Below, one piece after another: positions 10,741-23,346 of a stretch of 47,815 nt of DNA (position 1 is the first letter of the stretch; each line of letters starts with the position of its first letter). The DNA comes from Saccoglossus kowalevskii (taxonomy: Eukaryota; Hemichordata; Enteropneusta; Harrimaniidae), in contig NW_003127312.1 of assembly GCF_000003605.2 (NCBI RefSeq), positions 1 to 47,815 on the forward strand. The letters run 5' to 3'. A program made the position numbers and the translations under genes. Under the pieces are notes generated by a model. The model saw nothing but the letters and a program-made list of their open reading frames with translations. It was not told the DNA's origin and did no database searches.

Positions 10741-13700
10741 TGTGATATGTTAGGTTTCTTATCAACTGAATCAGGCTTGGTGGGCACACCAAACATTGTG
10801 ATATGTTAGGTTTCTAATCAACTAAATCAGGCTTGGTGGGTACATCAAACATTGTGATATGTTAGGTTTCTAATCAACTAAATCAGGCTTGGTGGGTACA
10901 CCAAACATTGTGATATGTTAGGTTTCTAATCAACTAAATCAGGCTTGGTGGGTACACCAAACATTGTGATATGTTAGGTTTCTAATCAACTGAATCAAGC
11001 TTGTTGGGTACACCAAACATTGTGATATGTTAGGTTTCTAATCAACTAAATCAAGCTTGGTGGGTACACCAAACATTGTGATATGTTAGGTTTCTAATCA
11101 ACTGAATCAGGCTTGGTGGGCACACCAAACATTGTGATATGTTAGGTTTCTAATCAACTGAATCAGGCTTGGTGGGTACACCAAACATTGTGATATGTTA
11201 GGTTTCTAATCAACTAAATCAGGCTTGGTGGGCACACCAAACATTGTGATATGTTAGGTTTCTAATCAACTAAATCAGGTTTGGTGGGCACACCAAACAT
11301 TGTGATATGTTAGGTTTCTAATCAACTAAATCAAGCTTGGTGGGTACACCAAACATTGTGATATGTTAGGTTTCTAATCAACTAAATCAGGCTTGGTGGG
11401 TACACCAAACATTGTGATATGTTAGGTTTCTAATCAACTAAATCAGGCTTGGTGGGCACACCAAACATTGTGATATGTTAGGTTTCTAATCAACTAAATC
11501 AAGCTTGGTGGGTACACCAAACATTGTGATATGTTAGGTTTCTAATCAACTAAATCAGGCTTGGTGGGCACACCAAACATTGTGATATGTTAGGTTTCTA
11601 ATCAACTGAATCAGGCTTGGTGGGCACACCAAACATTGTGATATGTTAGGTTTCTAATCAACTAAATCAGGCTTGGTGGGTACACCAAACATTGTGATAT
11701 GTTAGGTTTCTAATCAACTAAATCAAGCTTGGTGGGTACACCAAACATTGTGATATGTTAGGTTTCTAATCAACTGAATCAGGCTTGGTGGGTACACCAA
11801 ACATTGTGATATGTTAGGTTTCTAATCAACTAAATCAAGCTTGGTGGGTACACCAAACATTGTGATATGTTAGGTTTCTAATCAACTGAATCAGGCTTGG
11901 TGGGCACACCAAACATTGTGATATGTTAGGTTTCTAATCAACTGAATCAGCTTGGTGGGTACATCAAACATTGTGATATGTTAGGTTTCTAATCAACTAA
12001 ATCAGGCTTGGTGGGTACACCAAACATTGTGATATGTTAGGTTTCTAATCAACTAAATCAAGCTTGGTGGGCACACCAAATATTGTGATATGTTAGGTTT
12101 CTAATCAACTAAATCAAGCTTGGTGGGTACACCAAACATTGTGATATGTTAGGTTTCTAATCAACTAAATCAGGCTTGGTGGGTACATCAAACATTGTGA
12201 TATGTTAGGTTTCTAATCAACTAAATCAAGCTTGGTGGGTACACCAAACATTGTGATATGTTAGGTTTCTAATCAACTAAATCAAGCTTGGTGGGCACAC
12301 CAAACATTGTGATATGTTAGGTTTCCAATCAACTAAATCAAGCTTGGTGGGTACACCAAACCTTGTGATATGTTAGGTTTCTAATCAACTAAATCAAGCT
12401 TGGTGGGTACACCAAACATTGTGATATGTTAGGTTTCTAATCAACTAAATCAGGCTTGGTGGGTACATCAAACATTGTGATATGTTAGGTTTCTAATCAA
12501 CTAAATCAAGCTTGGTGGGTACACCAAACATTGTGATATGTTAGGTTTCTAATCAACTGAATCAGGCTTTGTGGGTACACCAAACATTGTGATATGTTAG
12601 GTTTCTAATTAACTAAATCAGGCTTGGTGGGTACATCAAACATTGTGATATGTTAGGTTTCTAATCAACTAAATCAAGCTTGGTGGGTACACCAAACATT
12701 GTGATATGTTAGGTTTCTAATCAACTGAATCAGGCTTTGTGGGTACACCAACCATTGTGATATGTTAGGTTTCTAATCAACTAAATCAAGCTTGGTGGGT
12801 ACACCAAACATTGTGATATGTTAGGTTTCTAATCAACTGAATCAGGCTTGGTGGGTACACCAAACATTGTGATATGTTAGGTTTCTAATCAACTGAATCA
12901 GGCTTGGTGGGTACACCAAACATTGTGATATGTTAGGTTTCTAATCAACTGAATCAGGCTTGGTGGGTACACCAAACATTGTGATATGTTAGGTTTCTAA
13001 TCAACTAAATCAAGCTTGGTGGGTACACCAAACATTGTGATATGTTAGGTTTCTAATCAACTAAATCAAGCTTGGTGGATACACCAAACATTGTGATATG
13101 TTAGGTTTCTAATCAACTAAATCAGGCTTGGTGGGTACACCAAACATTGTGATATGTTAGGTTTCTAATCAACTAAATCAAGCTTGGTGGGCACACCAAA
13201 CATTGTGATATGTTAGGTTTCTAATCAACTAAATCAAGCTTGGTGGGCACACCAAACATTGTGATGTGTTAGGTTTCTAATCAACTAAATCAAGCTTGGT
13301 GGGTACACCAAACATTGTGATATGTTAGGTTTCTAATCAACTAAATCAAGCTTGGTGGGTACACCAAACATTGTGATATGTTAGGTTTCTAATCAACTAA
13401 ATCAAGCTTGGTGGGCACACCAAACATTGTGATATGTTAGGTTTCTAATCAACTAAATCAAGCTTGGTGGATACACCAAACATTGTGATATGTTAGGTTT
13501 CTAATCAACTAAATCAGGCTTGGTGGGTACAGCAAACATTGTGATATGTTAGGTTTCTAATCAACTAAAGCAAGCTTGGTGGGCACACCAAACATTGTGA
13601 TATGTTAGGTTTCTAATCAACTAAATCAAGCTTGGTGGGTACACCAAACATTGTGATATGTTAGGTTTCTAATCAACTAAATCAAGCTTGGTGGGTACAC

Positions 13701-15754
13701 CAAACATTGTGATATGTTAGGTTTCTAATCAACTGAATCAGGCTTGGTGGGTACACCAAACATTGTGATATGTTAGGTTTCTAATCAACTGAATCAGGCT
13801 TGGTGGGCACACCAAACATTGTGATATGTTAAGTTTCAAATCAACTAAATCAAGCTTGGTGGGTACACCAAACATTGTGATATGTTAGGTTTCTAATCAA
13901 CTGAATCAGGCTTGGTGGGCACACCAAACATTGTGATATGTTAGGTTTCTAATCAACTAAATCAAGCTTGGTGGGTACACCAAACATTGTGATATGTTAG
14001 GTTTCTAATCAACTAAATCAGGCTTGGTGGGTACACCAAACATTGTGATATGTTAGGTTTCTAATCAACTCAATCAAGCTTGGTGGGTACACCAAACATT
14101 GTGATATGTTAGGTTTCTAATCAACTGAATCAGGGTTGGTGGGCACACCAAACATTGTGATATGTTAGGTTTCTAATCAACTAAATCAGGCTTGTTGGGT
14201 ACACCATACATTGTGATATGTTAGGTTTCTAATCAACTGAATCAAGCTTGGTGGGTACACCAAACATTGTGATATGTTAGGTTTCTAATCAACTGAATCA
14301 AGCTTGGTGGGTACACCAAACATTGTGATATGTTAGATTTCTAATCAACTAAATCAAGCTTGGTGGGTACACCAAACATTGTGATGTGTTAGGTTTCTAA
14401 TCAACTGAATCAGGCTTGGTGGATACACCAAACATTGTGATATGTTAGGTTTCTAATCAACTAAATCAAGCTTGGTGGGTACACCAAAAATTGTGATATG
14501 TTAGGTTTCTAATCAACTGAATCAGGCTTGGTGGGTACACCAAACATTGTGATATGTTAGATTTCTAATCAACTGAATCAGGCTTGGTGGGCACACCAAA
14601 CATTGTGATATATTAGGTTTGTAATCAACTAAATCAAGCTTGGTGGGTACACCAAACCTTGTGATATGTTAGGTTTCTAATCAACTAAATCAGGCTTGGT
14701 GGGTACACCAAACATTGTGATATGTTAGGTTTCTAATCAACTGAATCAAGCTTGGTGGGTACACCAAACATTGTGATATGTTAGGTTTCTAATCAACTAA
14801 ATCACGCTTAATGGGTACACCAAATATTGTGGTATGTTAGGTTTCTAATCAACTAAATCAGGCTTGGTGGGTACATGAAACATTGTGATATGTTAGGTTT
14901 CTAATCAACTAAATCAGGCTTGGTGGGTACACCAAACATTGTGATATGTTAGGTTTCTAATCAACTGAATCAGGCTTGGTGGGCACACCAAATATTGTGA
15001 TATGTTAGGTTTTTAATCAACTAAATCAAGCTTGGTGGGTACACCAAACATTGTGATATGTTAGGTTTCTAATCAACTAAATCAGGCTTGGTGGGTACAT
15101 CAAACATTGTGATATGTTAGGTTTCTAATCAACTGAATCAAGCTTGGTGGGCACACCAAACATTGTGATATGTTAGGTTTCTAATCAACTGAATCAGGCT
15201 TGGTGGGTACACCAAACATTGTGATATGTTAGGTTTCTAATCAACTGAATCAAGCTTGGTGGGCACACCAAACACTGTGATATGTTAGGTTTCTAATCAA
15301 CTAAATCAAGCTTGGTGGGTACACCAAACATTGTGATATGTTAGGTTTCTAATCAACTGAATCAAGCTTGGTGGGTACACCAAACATTGTGATATGTTAG
15401 GTTTCTAATCAACTAAATCAGGCTTGGTGGGTACATCAAACATTGTGATATGTTAGGTTTCTAATCAACTAAATCAAGCTTGGTGGGTACACCAAACATT
15501 GTGATATGTTAGGTTTCTAATCAACTGAATCAGGCTTGGTGGGTACATCAAACATTGTGATATGTTAGGTTTCTAATCAACTAAATCAAGCTTGGTGGGC
15601 ACACCAAACATTGTGATATGTTAGGTTTCTAATCAACTAAATCAAGCTTGGTGGGTACACCAAACATTGTGATATGTTAGGTTTCTAATCAACAAAATCA
15701 AGATAGGTGGGTACACCAAACATTGTGATATGTTAGGTTTCTAATCAACTAAAT

Positions 15755-15831
15755 CAGCTTGTTGGGCACACCAACATTGTGATATGTTAGGTTTCTAATC
15801 AACTAAATCAAGCTTGGTGGGTACACCATAA
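15755..15831 (+). repeat. Small indel cluster
   Basis: CAGCTTGTTGGGC and CCAACATTG each lack one base, and CACCATAACATTG gains one. The string GTTGGGCACACCAACATTG is shared with the indel patch near 4010-4028, so at least part of this pattern is inherited between two sites 11.7 kb apart. That argues against pure random sequencing error. Confidence 0.75.
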
Positions 15832-16059
15832 CATTGTGATATGTTAGGTTTCTAATCAACTGAATCAGGCTTGGTGGGTATACCAAACATTGTGATATGT
15901 TAGGTTTCTAATCAACTGAATCAGGCTTGGTGGGTACACCAAACATTGTGATATGTTAGGTTTCTAATCAACTAAATCAAGCTTGGTGGGTACACCAAAC
16001 ATTGTGATATGTTAGGTTTCTAATCAACTAAATCAAGATAGGTGGGTACACCAAACATT

Positions 16060-16560
16060 GTGATATGTTAGGTTTCTAATCAACTAAATCAAGCTTGGTG
16101 GGTACACCAAACATTGTGATGTGTTAGGTTTCTAATCAACTAAATCAAGATAGGTGGGTACACCAAACATTGTGATATGTTAGGTTTCTAATCAACTAAA
16201 TCAAGCTTGGTGGGTACACCAAACATTGTGATATGTTAGGTTTCTAATCAACTAAATCAAGATAGGTGGGTACACCAAACATTGTGATATGTTAGGTTTC
16301 TAATCAACTAAATCAAGCTTGGTGGGCACACCAAACATTGTGATATGTTAGGTTTCTAATCAACTGAATCAAGCTTGGTGGGTACACCAAACATTGTGAT
16401 ATGTTAGGTTTCTAATCAACTAAATCAGGCTTGGTGGGTACAGCAAACATTGTGATATGTTAGGTTTCTAATCAACTAAAGCAAGCTTGGTGGGCACACC
16501 AAACATTGTGATATGTTAGGTTTCTAATCAACTAAATCATGCTTGGTGGGTACACCAAAC
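16060..16560 (+). repeat. Higher-order block F: alternating AGATAGG and AGCTTGG monomers
   Basis: AAGATAGG monomers alternate with AAGCTTGG monomers (a 112-bp dimer period), with GATGTGTTAGG in one AGCTTGG member. The string ends in a GTACAGC monomer followed by AAAGCAAGC and AAATCATGC. The same order recurs at 41385-41885 (offset 25325) and, without CATGC and with GTAAACC and CTAGTCAAC as private changes, at 32040-32480. The string at 17550-17850 has the same first part but a different end. Confidence 0.88.
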
Positions 16561-17037
16561 ATTGTGATATGTTAGGTTTCTAATCAACTAAATCAGGCTT
16601 GGTGGGTACATCAAACATTGTGATATGTTAGGTTTCTAATTAACTAAATCAGGCTTGGTGGGTACATCAAACATTGTGATATGTTAGGTTTCTAATCAAC
16701 TGAATCAAGTTTGGTGGGTACACCAAACATTGTGATATGTTAGGTTTCTAATCAACTAAAGCAAGCTTGGTGGGCACACCAAACATTGTGATATGTTAGG
16801 TTTCTAATCAACTAAATCATGCTTGGTGGGTACACCAAACATTGTGATATGTTAGGTTTCTAATCAACTAAATCAGGCTTGGTGGGTACATCAAACATTG
16901 TGATATGTTAGGTTTCTAATTAACTAAATCAGGCTTGGTGGGTACATCAAACATTGTGATATGTTAGGTTTCTAATCAACTGAATCAAGTTTGGTGGGTA
17001 CACCAAACATTGTGATATGTTAGGTTTCTAATCAACT
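16444..17037 (+). repeat. Perfect 280-bp tandem duplication (5 monomers)
   Basis: Positions 16444-16757 equal 16724-17037 with no mismatch by my line-by-line comparison, a period of 280 bp (5 x 56). The five-monomer unit holds AAAGCAAGC, CATGCTTGG, a CATC monomer, TAATTAAC with CATC, and CAAGTTTGG. Because five distinguishable variants repeat in the same order, this is a block duplication and, having no differences, one of the youngest events here. Confidence 0.95.
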
Positions 17038-17279
17038 GAATCAGGCTTGGTTGGCACACCAAACATTGTGATATGTTAGGTTTCTAATCAACTGAATCAG
17101 GCTTGGTGGGCACACCAAACATTGTGATATGTTAGGTTTCTAATCAACTGAATCAAGCTTGGTGGGTACACCAAACATTGTGATATGTTAGGTTTCTAAT
17201 CAACTGAATCAAGCTTGGTGGGTACACCAAACATTGTGATATGTTAGGTTTCTAATCAACTAAATCAAGCTTGGTGGGT

Positions 17280-17850
17280 ACACCAAACATTGTGATGTGT
17301 TAGGTTTCTAATCAACTGAATCAGGCTTGGTGGATACACCAAACATTGTGATATGTTAGGTTTCTAATCAACTAATTCAAGCTTGGTGGGTACACCAAAC
17401 ATTGTGATATGTTAGGTTTCTAATCAACTGAATCAGGCTTGGTGGGCACACCAAACATTGTGATATATTAGGTTTGTAATCAACAAAATCAAGCTTGGTG
17501 GGTACACCAAACCTTGTGATATGTTAGGTTTCTAATCAAATAAATCAAGCTTGGTGGGTACACCAAACATTGTGATGTGTTAGGTTTCTAATCAACTAAA
17601 TCAAGATAGGTGGGTACACCAAACATTGTGATATGTTAGGTTTCTAATCAACTAAATCAAGCTTGGTGGGTACACCAAACATTGTGATATGTTAGGTTTC
17701 TAATCAACTAAATCAAGATAGGTGGGTACACCAAACATTGTGATATGTTAGGTTTCTAATCAACTAAATCAAGCTTGGTGGGCACACCAAACATTGTGAT
17801 ATGTTAGGTTTCTAATCAACTGAATCAAGCTTGGTGGGTACACCAAACAT
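17280..17850 (+). repeat. Block F variant, copy matching 41149-41719
   Basis: The order is GATGTGTTAGG with GGATACACC, then GATATATTAGGTTTGTAATC (17463), CCTTGTG (17512), GATGTG (17574), AGATAGG (17604), AGCTTGG, AGATAGG (about 17716) and an AGCTTGG-GGCAC monomer. The same order lies at offset 23869. Private changes here are CTAATTCAAG (17373), CAACAAAATC (17481) and CAAATAAATC (17538). Confidence 0.85.
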
Positions 17851-18583
17851 TGTGATATGTTAGGTTTCTAATCAACTAAATCACGCTTGGTGGGTACACC
17901 AAATATTGTGGTATGTTAGGTTTCTAATCAACTAAATCAGGCTTGGTGGGTACATCAAACATTGTGATATGTTAGGTTTCTAATCAACTAAATCAGGCTT
18001 GGTGGGTACACCAAACATTGTGATATGTTAGGTTTCTAATCAACTAAATCAAGCTTGGTGGGTACACCAAACATTGTGATATGTTAGGTTTCTAATCAAC
18101 TGAATCAGGCTTGGTGGGTACACCAAACATTGTGATATGTTAGGTTTCTAATCAACTGAATCAGGCTTGGTGGGCACACCAAACATTGTGATATGTTAGG
18201 TTTCTAATCAACTGAATCAAGCTTGGTGGGTACACCAAACATTGTGATATGTTAGGTTTCTAATCAACTAAATCAAGCTTGGTGGGTACACCAAACATTG
18301 TGATGTGTTAGGTTTCTAATCAACTGAATCAGGCTTGGTGGATACATCAAACATTGTGATATGTTAGGTTTCTAATCAACTAAATCAAGCTTGGTGGGTA
18401 CACCAAACATTGTGATATGTTAGGTTTCTAATCAACTGAATCAGGCTTGGTGGGCACACCAAACATTGTGATATATTAGGTTTGTAATCAACTAAATCAA
18501 GCTTGGTGGGTACACCAAACCTTGTGATATGTTAGGTTTCTAATCAACTAAATCAGGCTTGGTGGGTACACCAAACATTGTGA

Positions 18584-19675
18584 TATGTTAGGTTTCTAAT
18601 CAACTGAATCAAGCTTGGTGGGTACACCAAACATTGTGATATGGTAGGTTTCTAATCAACTAAATCACGCTTGGTGGGTACACCAAATATTGTGGTATGT
18701 TAGGTTTCTAATCAACTAAATCAGGCTTGGTGGGTACATCAAACATTGTGATATGTTAGGTTTCTAATCAACTAAATCAGGCTTTGTGGGTACACCAAAC
18801 ATTGTGATATGTTAGGTTTCTAATCAACTGAATCAGGCTTGGTGGGCACACCAAATATTGTGATATGTTAGGTTTCTAATCAACTAAATCAAGCTTGGTG
18901 GGTACACCAAACATTGTGATATGTTAGGTTTCTAATCAACTAAATCAGGCTTGGTGGGTACATCAAACATTGTGATATGTTAGGTTTCTAATTAACTAAA
19001 TCAGGCTTGGTGGGTACATCAAACATTGTGATATGTTAGGTTTCTAATCAACTGAATCAAGTTTGGTGGGTACACCAAACATTGTGATATGTTAGGTTTC
19101 TAATCAACTGAATCAGGCTTGGTTGGCACACCAAACATTGTGATATGTTAGGTTTCTAATCAACTAAATCAAGCTTGGTGGGCACACCAAACATTGTGAT
19201 ATGTTAGGTTTCTAATCAACTAAATCAAGATAGGTGGGTACACCAAACATTGTGATATGTTAGGTTTCTAATCAACTAAATCAAGCTTGGTGGGCACACC
19301 AAACATTGTGATATGTTAGGTTTCTAATCAACTAAATCAAGCTTGGTGGATACACCAAACATTGTGATATGTTAGGTTTCTAATCAACTAAATCAGGCTT
19401 GGTGGGTACAGCAAACATTGTGATATGTTAGGTTTCTAATCAACTAAAGCAAGCTTGGTGGGCACACCAAACATTGTGATATGTTAGGTTTCTAATCAAC
19501 TAAATCAAGCTTGGTGGGTACACCAAACATTGTGATATGTTAGGTTTCTAATCAACTAAATCAAGCTTGGTGGGTACACCAAACATTGTGATATGTTTGG
19601 TTTCTAATCAACTGAATCAGGCTTGGTGGGTACACCAAACATTGTGATATGTTAGGTTTCTAATCAACTGAATCA
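18584..19675 (+). repeat. Higher-order block E, longest copy
   Basis: The first half (18584-19113) matches 3421-3950. The second half (18905-19675) matches 34658-35428 at offset 15753, with one difference noticed inside (TGTTTGG at about 19598). Order in the second half: TAATTAAC, CAAGTTTGG, GGTTGGCAC, AAGATAGG, GGATACACC, GTACAGC, AAAGCAAGC, then plain monomers. The core from GGATACACC through AAAGCAAGC also occurs at 2700-3090 and 13430-13820. Confidence 0.9.
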
Positions 19676-20204
19676 AGCTTGGTGGGTACACCAAACATTG
19701 TGATATGTTAGGTTTCTAATCAACTGAATCAAGCTTGGTGGGCACACCAAACATTGTGATATGTTAGGTTTCTAATCAACTGAATCAAGCTTGGTGGGTA
19801 CACCAAACATTGTGATATGTTAGGTTTCTAATCAACTGAATCAAGCTTGGTGGGTACACCAAACATTGTGATATGTTAGGTTTCTAATCAACTGAATCAA
19901 GCTTGGTGGGTACACCAAACATTGTGATATGTTAGGTTTCTAATCAACTGAATCAAGCTTGGTGGGCACACCAAACATTGTGATATGTTAGGTTTCTAAT
20001 CAACTGAATCAAGCTTGGTGGGCACACCAAACATTGTGATATGTTAGGTTTCTAATCAACTGAATCAAGCTTGGTGGGCACACCAAACATTGTGATATGT
20101 TAGGTTTCTAATCAACTGAATCAAGCTTGGTGGGTACACCAAACATTGTGATATGTTAGGTTTCTAATCAACTGAATCAAGCTTGGTGGGTACACCAAAC
20201 ATTG
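19645..20204 (+). repeat. Homogenised run of ten G26/A32 monomers
   Basis: Ten consecutive monomers carry the same GAATCAAGC type with C47, and differ only at position 43 (order T C T T T C C C T T). Neighbouring regions mix types every one or two monomers. This looks like a local expansion or conversion tract, followed or accompanied by switching at the single position 43. Confidence 0.85.
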
Positions 20205-22333
20205 TGATATGTTAGGTTTCTAATCAACTAAATCAGGCTTGGTGGGTACACCAAACATTGTGATATGTTAGGTTTCTAATCAACTAAATCAGGCTTGGTG
20301 GGTACACCAAACATTGTGATATGTTAGGTTTCTAATCAACTGAATCAGGCTTGGTGGGTACACCAAACATTGTGATATGTTAGGTTTCTAATCAACTAAA
20401 TCAGGCTTGGTGGGTACACCAAACATTGTGATATGTTAGGTTTCTAATCAACTAAATCAGGGTTGGTGGGCACACCAAACATTGTGATATCTTAGGTTTC
20501 TAATCAACTGAATCAGGCTTGGTGGGCACACCAAACATTGTGATATGTTAGGTTTCTAATCAACTAAATCAAGCTTGGTGGGTACACCAAACATTGTGAT
20601 GTGTTAGGTTTCAAATCAACTGAATCAGGCTTGGTGGATACACCAAACATTGTGATATGTTAGGTTTCTAATCAACTAAATCAAGCTTGGTGGGTACACC
20701 AAACATTGTGATATGTTAGGTTTCTAATCAACTGAATCAGGCTTGGTGGGTACACCAAACATTGTGATATGTTAGATTTCTAATCAACTGAATCAGGCTT
20801 GGTGGGCACATCAAACATTGTGATATATTAGGTTTGTAATCAACTAAATCAAGCTTGGTGGGTACACCAAACCTTGTGATATGTTAGGTTTCTAATCAAC
20901 TAAATCAGGCTTGGTGGGTACACCAAACATTGTGATATGTTATGTTTCTAATCAACTAAATCAGGCTTGGTGGGTACACCAAACATTGTGATATGTTAGG
21001 TTTCTAATCAACTAAATCAGGCTTGGTGGGTACACCAAACATTGTGATATGTTAGGTTTCTAATCAACTGAATCAGGCTTGGTGGGCACACCAAATATTG
21101 TGATATGTTAGGTTTCTAATCAACTAAATCAAGCTTGGTGGGCACACCAAACATTGTGATATGTTAGGTTTCTAATCAACTAAATCAGGCTTGGTGGGTA
21201 CATCAAACATTGTGATATGTTAGGTTTCTAATCAACTAAATCAGGCTTGGTGGGTACACCAAACATTGTGATATGTTAGGTTTCTAATCAACTGAATCAG
21301 GCTTGGTGGGCACACCAAATATTGTGATATGTTAGGTTTCTAATCAACTAAATCAAGCTTGGTGGGTACACCAAACATTGTGATATGTTAGGTTTCTAAT
21401 CAACTAAATCAGGCTTGGTGGGTACATCAAACATTGTGATATGTTAGGTTTCTAATCAACTAAATCAGGCTTGGTGGGTACATCAAACATTGTGATATGT
21501 TAGGTTTCTAATCAACTGAATCAAGCTTGGTGGGCACACCAAACATTGTGATATGTTAGGTTTCTAATCAACTGAATCAGGCTTGGTGGGTACACCAAAC
21601 ATTGTGATATGTTAGGTTTCTAATCAACTGAATCAAGCTTGGTGGGCACACCAAACATTGTGATATGTTAGGTTTTTAATCAACTAAATCAAGCTTGGTG
21701 GGTACACCAAACATTGTGATATGTTAGGTTTCTAATCAACTGAATCAAGCTTGGTGGGTACACCAAATATTGTGATATGTTAGGTTTCTAATCAACTAAA
21801 TCAGGCTTGGTGGGTACACCAAACATTGTGATATGTTAGGTTTCTAATCAACTAAATCAGGCTTGGTGGGTACATCAAACATTGTGATATGTTAGGTTTC
21901 TAATCAACTGAATCAGGCTTGGTGGGTACACCAAACATTGTGATATGTTAGGTTTCTAATCAACTGAATCAGGCTTGGTGGGCACACCAAACATTGTGAT
22001 ATGTTAGGTTTCTAATCAACTGAATCAGGCTTGGTGGGCACACCAAACATTGTGATATGTTAGGTTTCTAATTAACTGAATCAGGCTTGGTGGATACACC
22101 AAACATTGTGATATGTTAGGTTTCTAATCACCTAATCAAGCTTGGTGGGTACACCAAACATTGTGATATGTTAGGTTTCTAATCAACTAAATCAGGCTTG
22201 GTGGGTACATCAAACATTGTGATATGTTAGGTTTCTAATCAACTAAATCAAGCTTGGTGGGTACACCAAACATTGTGATATGTTAGGTTTCTAATCAACT
22301 AAATCAAGATTGGTGGGTACACCAAACATTGTG

Positions 22334-23010
22334 ATATGTTAGGTTTCTAATCAACTAAATCAAGCTTGGTGGGTACACCAAACATTGTGATATGTTAGGT
22401 TTCTAATCAACTAAATCAGGCTTGTTGGGTACACCAAACATTGTGATATGTTAGGTTTCTAATCAACTGAATCAAGCTTGGTGGGTACACCAAACATTGT
22501 GATATGTTAGGTTTCTAATCAACTGAATCAAGCTTGGTGGGTCCACCAAACATTGTGATATGTTAGGTTTCTAATCAACTAAATCAAGCTTGGTGGGTAC
22601 ACCAAACATTGTGATATGTTAGGTTTCTAATCAACTGAATCAGGCTTGGTGGGTACACCAAACATTGTGATATGTTAGATTTCTAATCAACTGAATCAGG
22701 CTTGGTGGGCACATCAAACATTGTGATATATTAGGTTTGTAATCAACTAAATCAAGCTTGGTGGGTACACCAAACCTTGTGATATGTTAGGTTTCTAATC
22801 AACTAAATCAGGCTTGGTGGGTACACCAAACATTGTGATATGTTATGTTTCTAATCAACTAAATCAGGCTTGGTGGGTACACCAAACATTGTGATATGTT
22901 AGGTTTCTAATCAACTAAATCAGGCTTGGTGGGTACACCAAACATTGTGATATGTTAGGTTTCTAATCAACTGAATCAGGCTTGGTGGGTACACCAAACA
23001 TTGTGATATG
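22334..23010 (+). repeat. Higher-order block D, copy 2
   Basis: This copy matches 8281-8957 with one difference noticed. Markers are CTTGTTGGG, GGGTCCACC (22542), TTAGATTTC (22676), GCACATC with GATATATTAGGTTTGTAATC (about 22710-22745), CCTTGTG and TTATGTTTC (about 22843). It is followed by six extra monomers before the two copies resume matching. Confidence 0.9.
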
Positions 23011-23346
23011 TTAGGTTTCTAATCAACTGAATCAAGCTTGGTGGGTACACCAAACATTGTGATATGTTAGGTTTCTAATCAACTGAATCAGGCTTGGTGG
23101 GTACACCAAACATTGTGATATGTTAGGTTTCTAATCAACTAAATCAGGCTTGGTGGGTACACCAAACATTGTGATATGTTAGGTTTCTAATCAACTAAAT
23201 CAGGCTTGGTGGGTACACCAAACATTGTGATATGTTAGGTTTCTAATCAACTGAATCAGGCTTGGTGGGTACACCAAACATTGTGATATGTTAGGTTTCT
23301 AATCAACTAAATCAGGCTTGGTGGGTACACCAAACATTGTGATATG
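23011..23346 (+). repeat. Six-monomer (336-bp) insertion relative to block D copy 1
   Basis: Block D copy 1 goes directly from an AGGCTT monomer into TTAGATTTC plus CAGGGTTGG (8961-8986). Copy 2 reaches the same TTAGATTTC at 23350, so the offset grows from 14053 to 14389, exactly 336 bp or six monomers. The inserted monomers are ordinary types. After it the copies match again through GATATCTTAGG to about 23490. This is what an unequal exchange in register would leave. Confidence 0.85.

Noticed and set aside
16021-16330. GATA-factor binding sites in the AGATAGG monomers
   Set aside because: A six-base match created by two substitutions in a satellite is weak evidence, and these monomers are clonally copied, so repetition adds no support.
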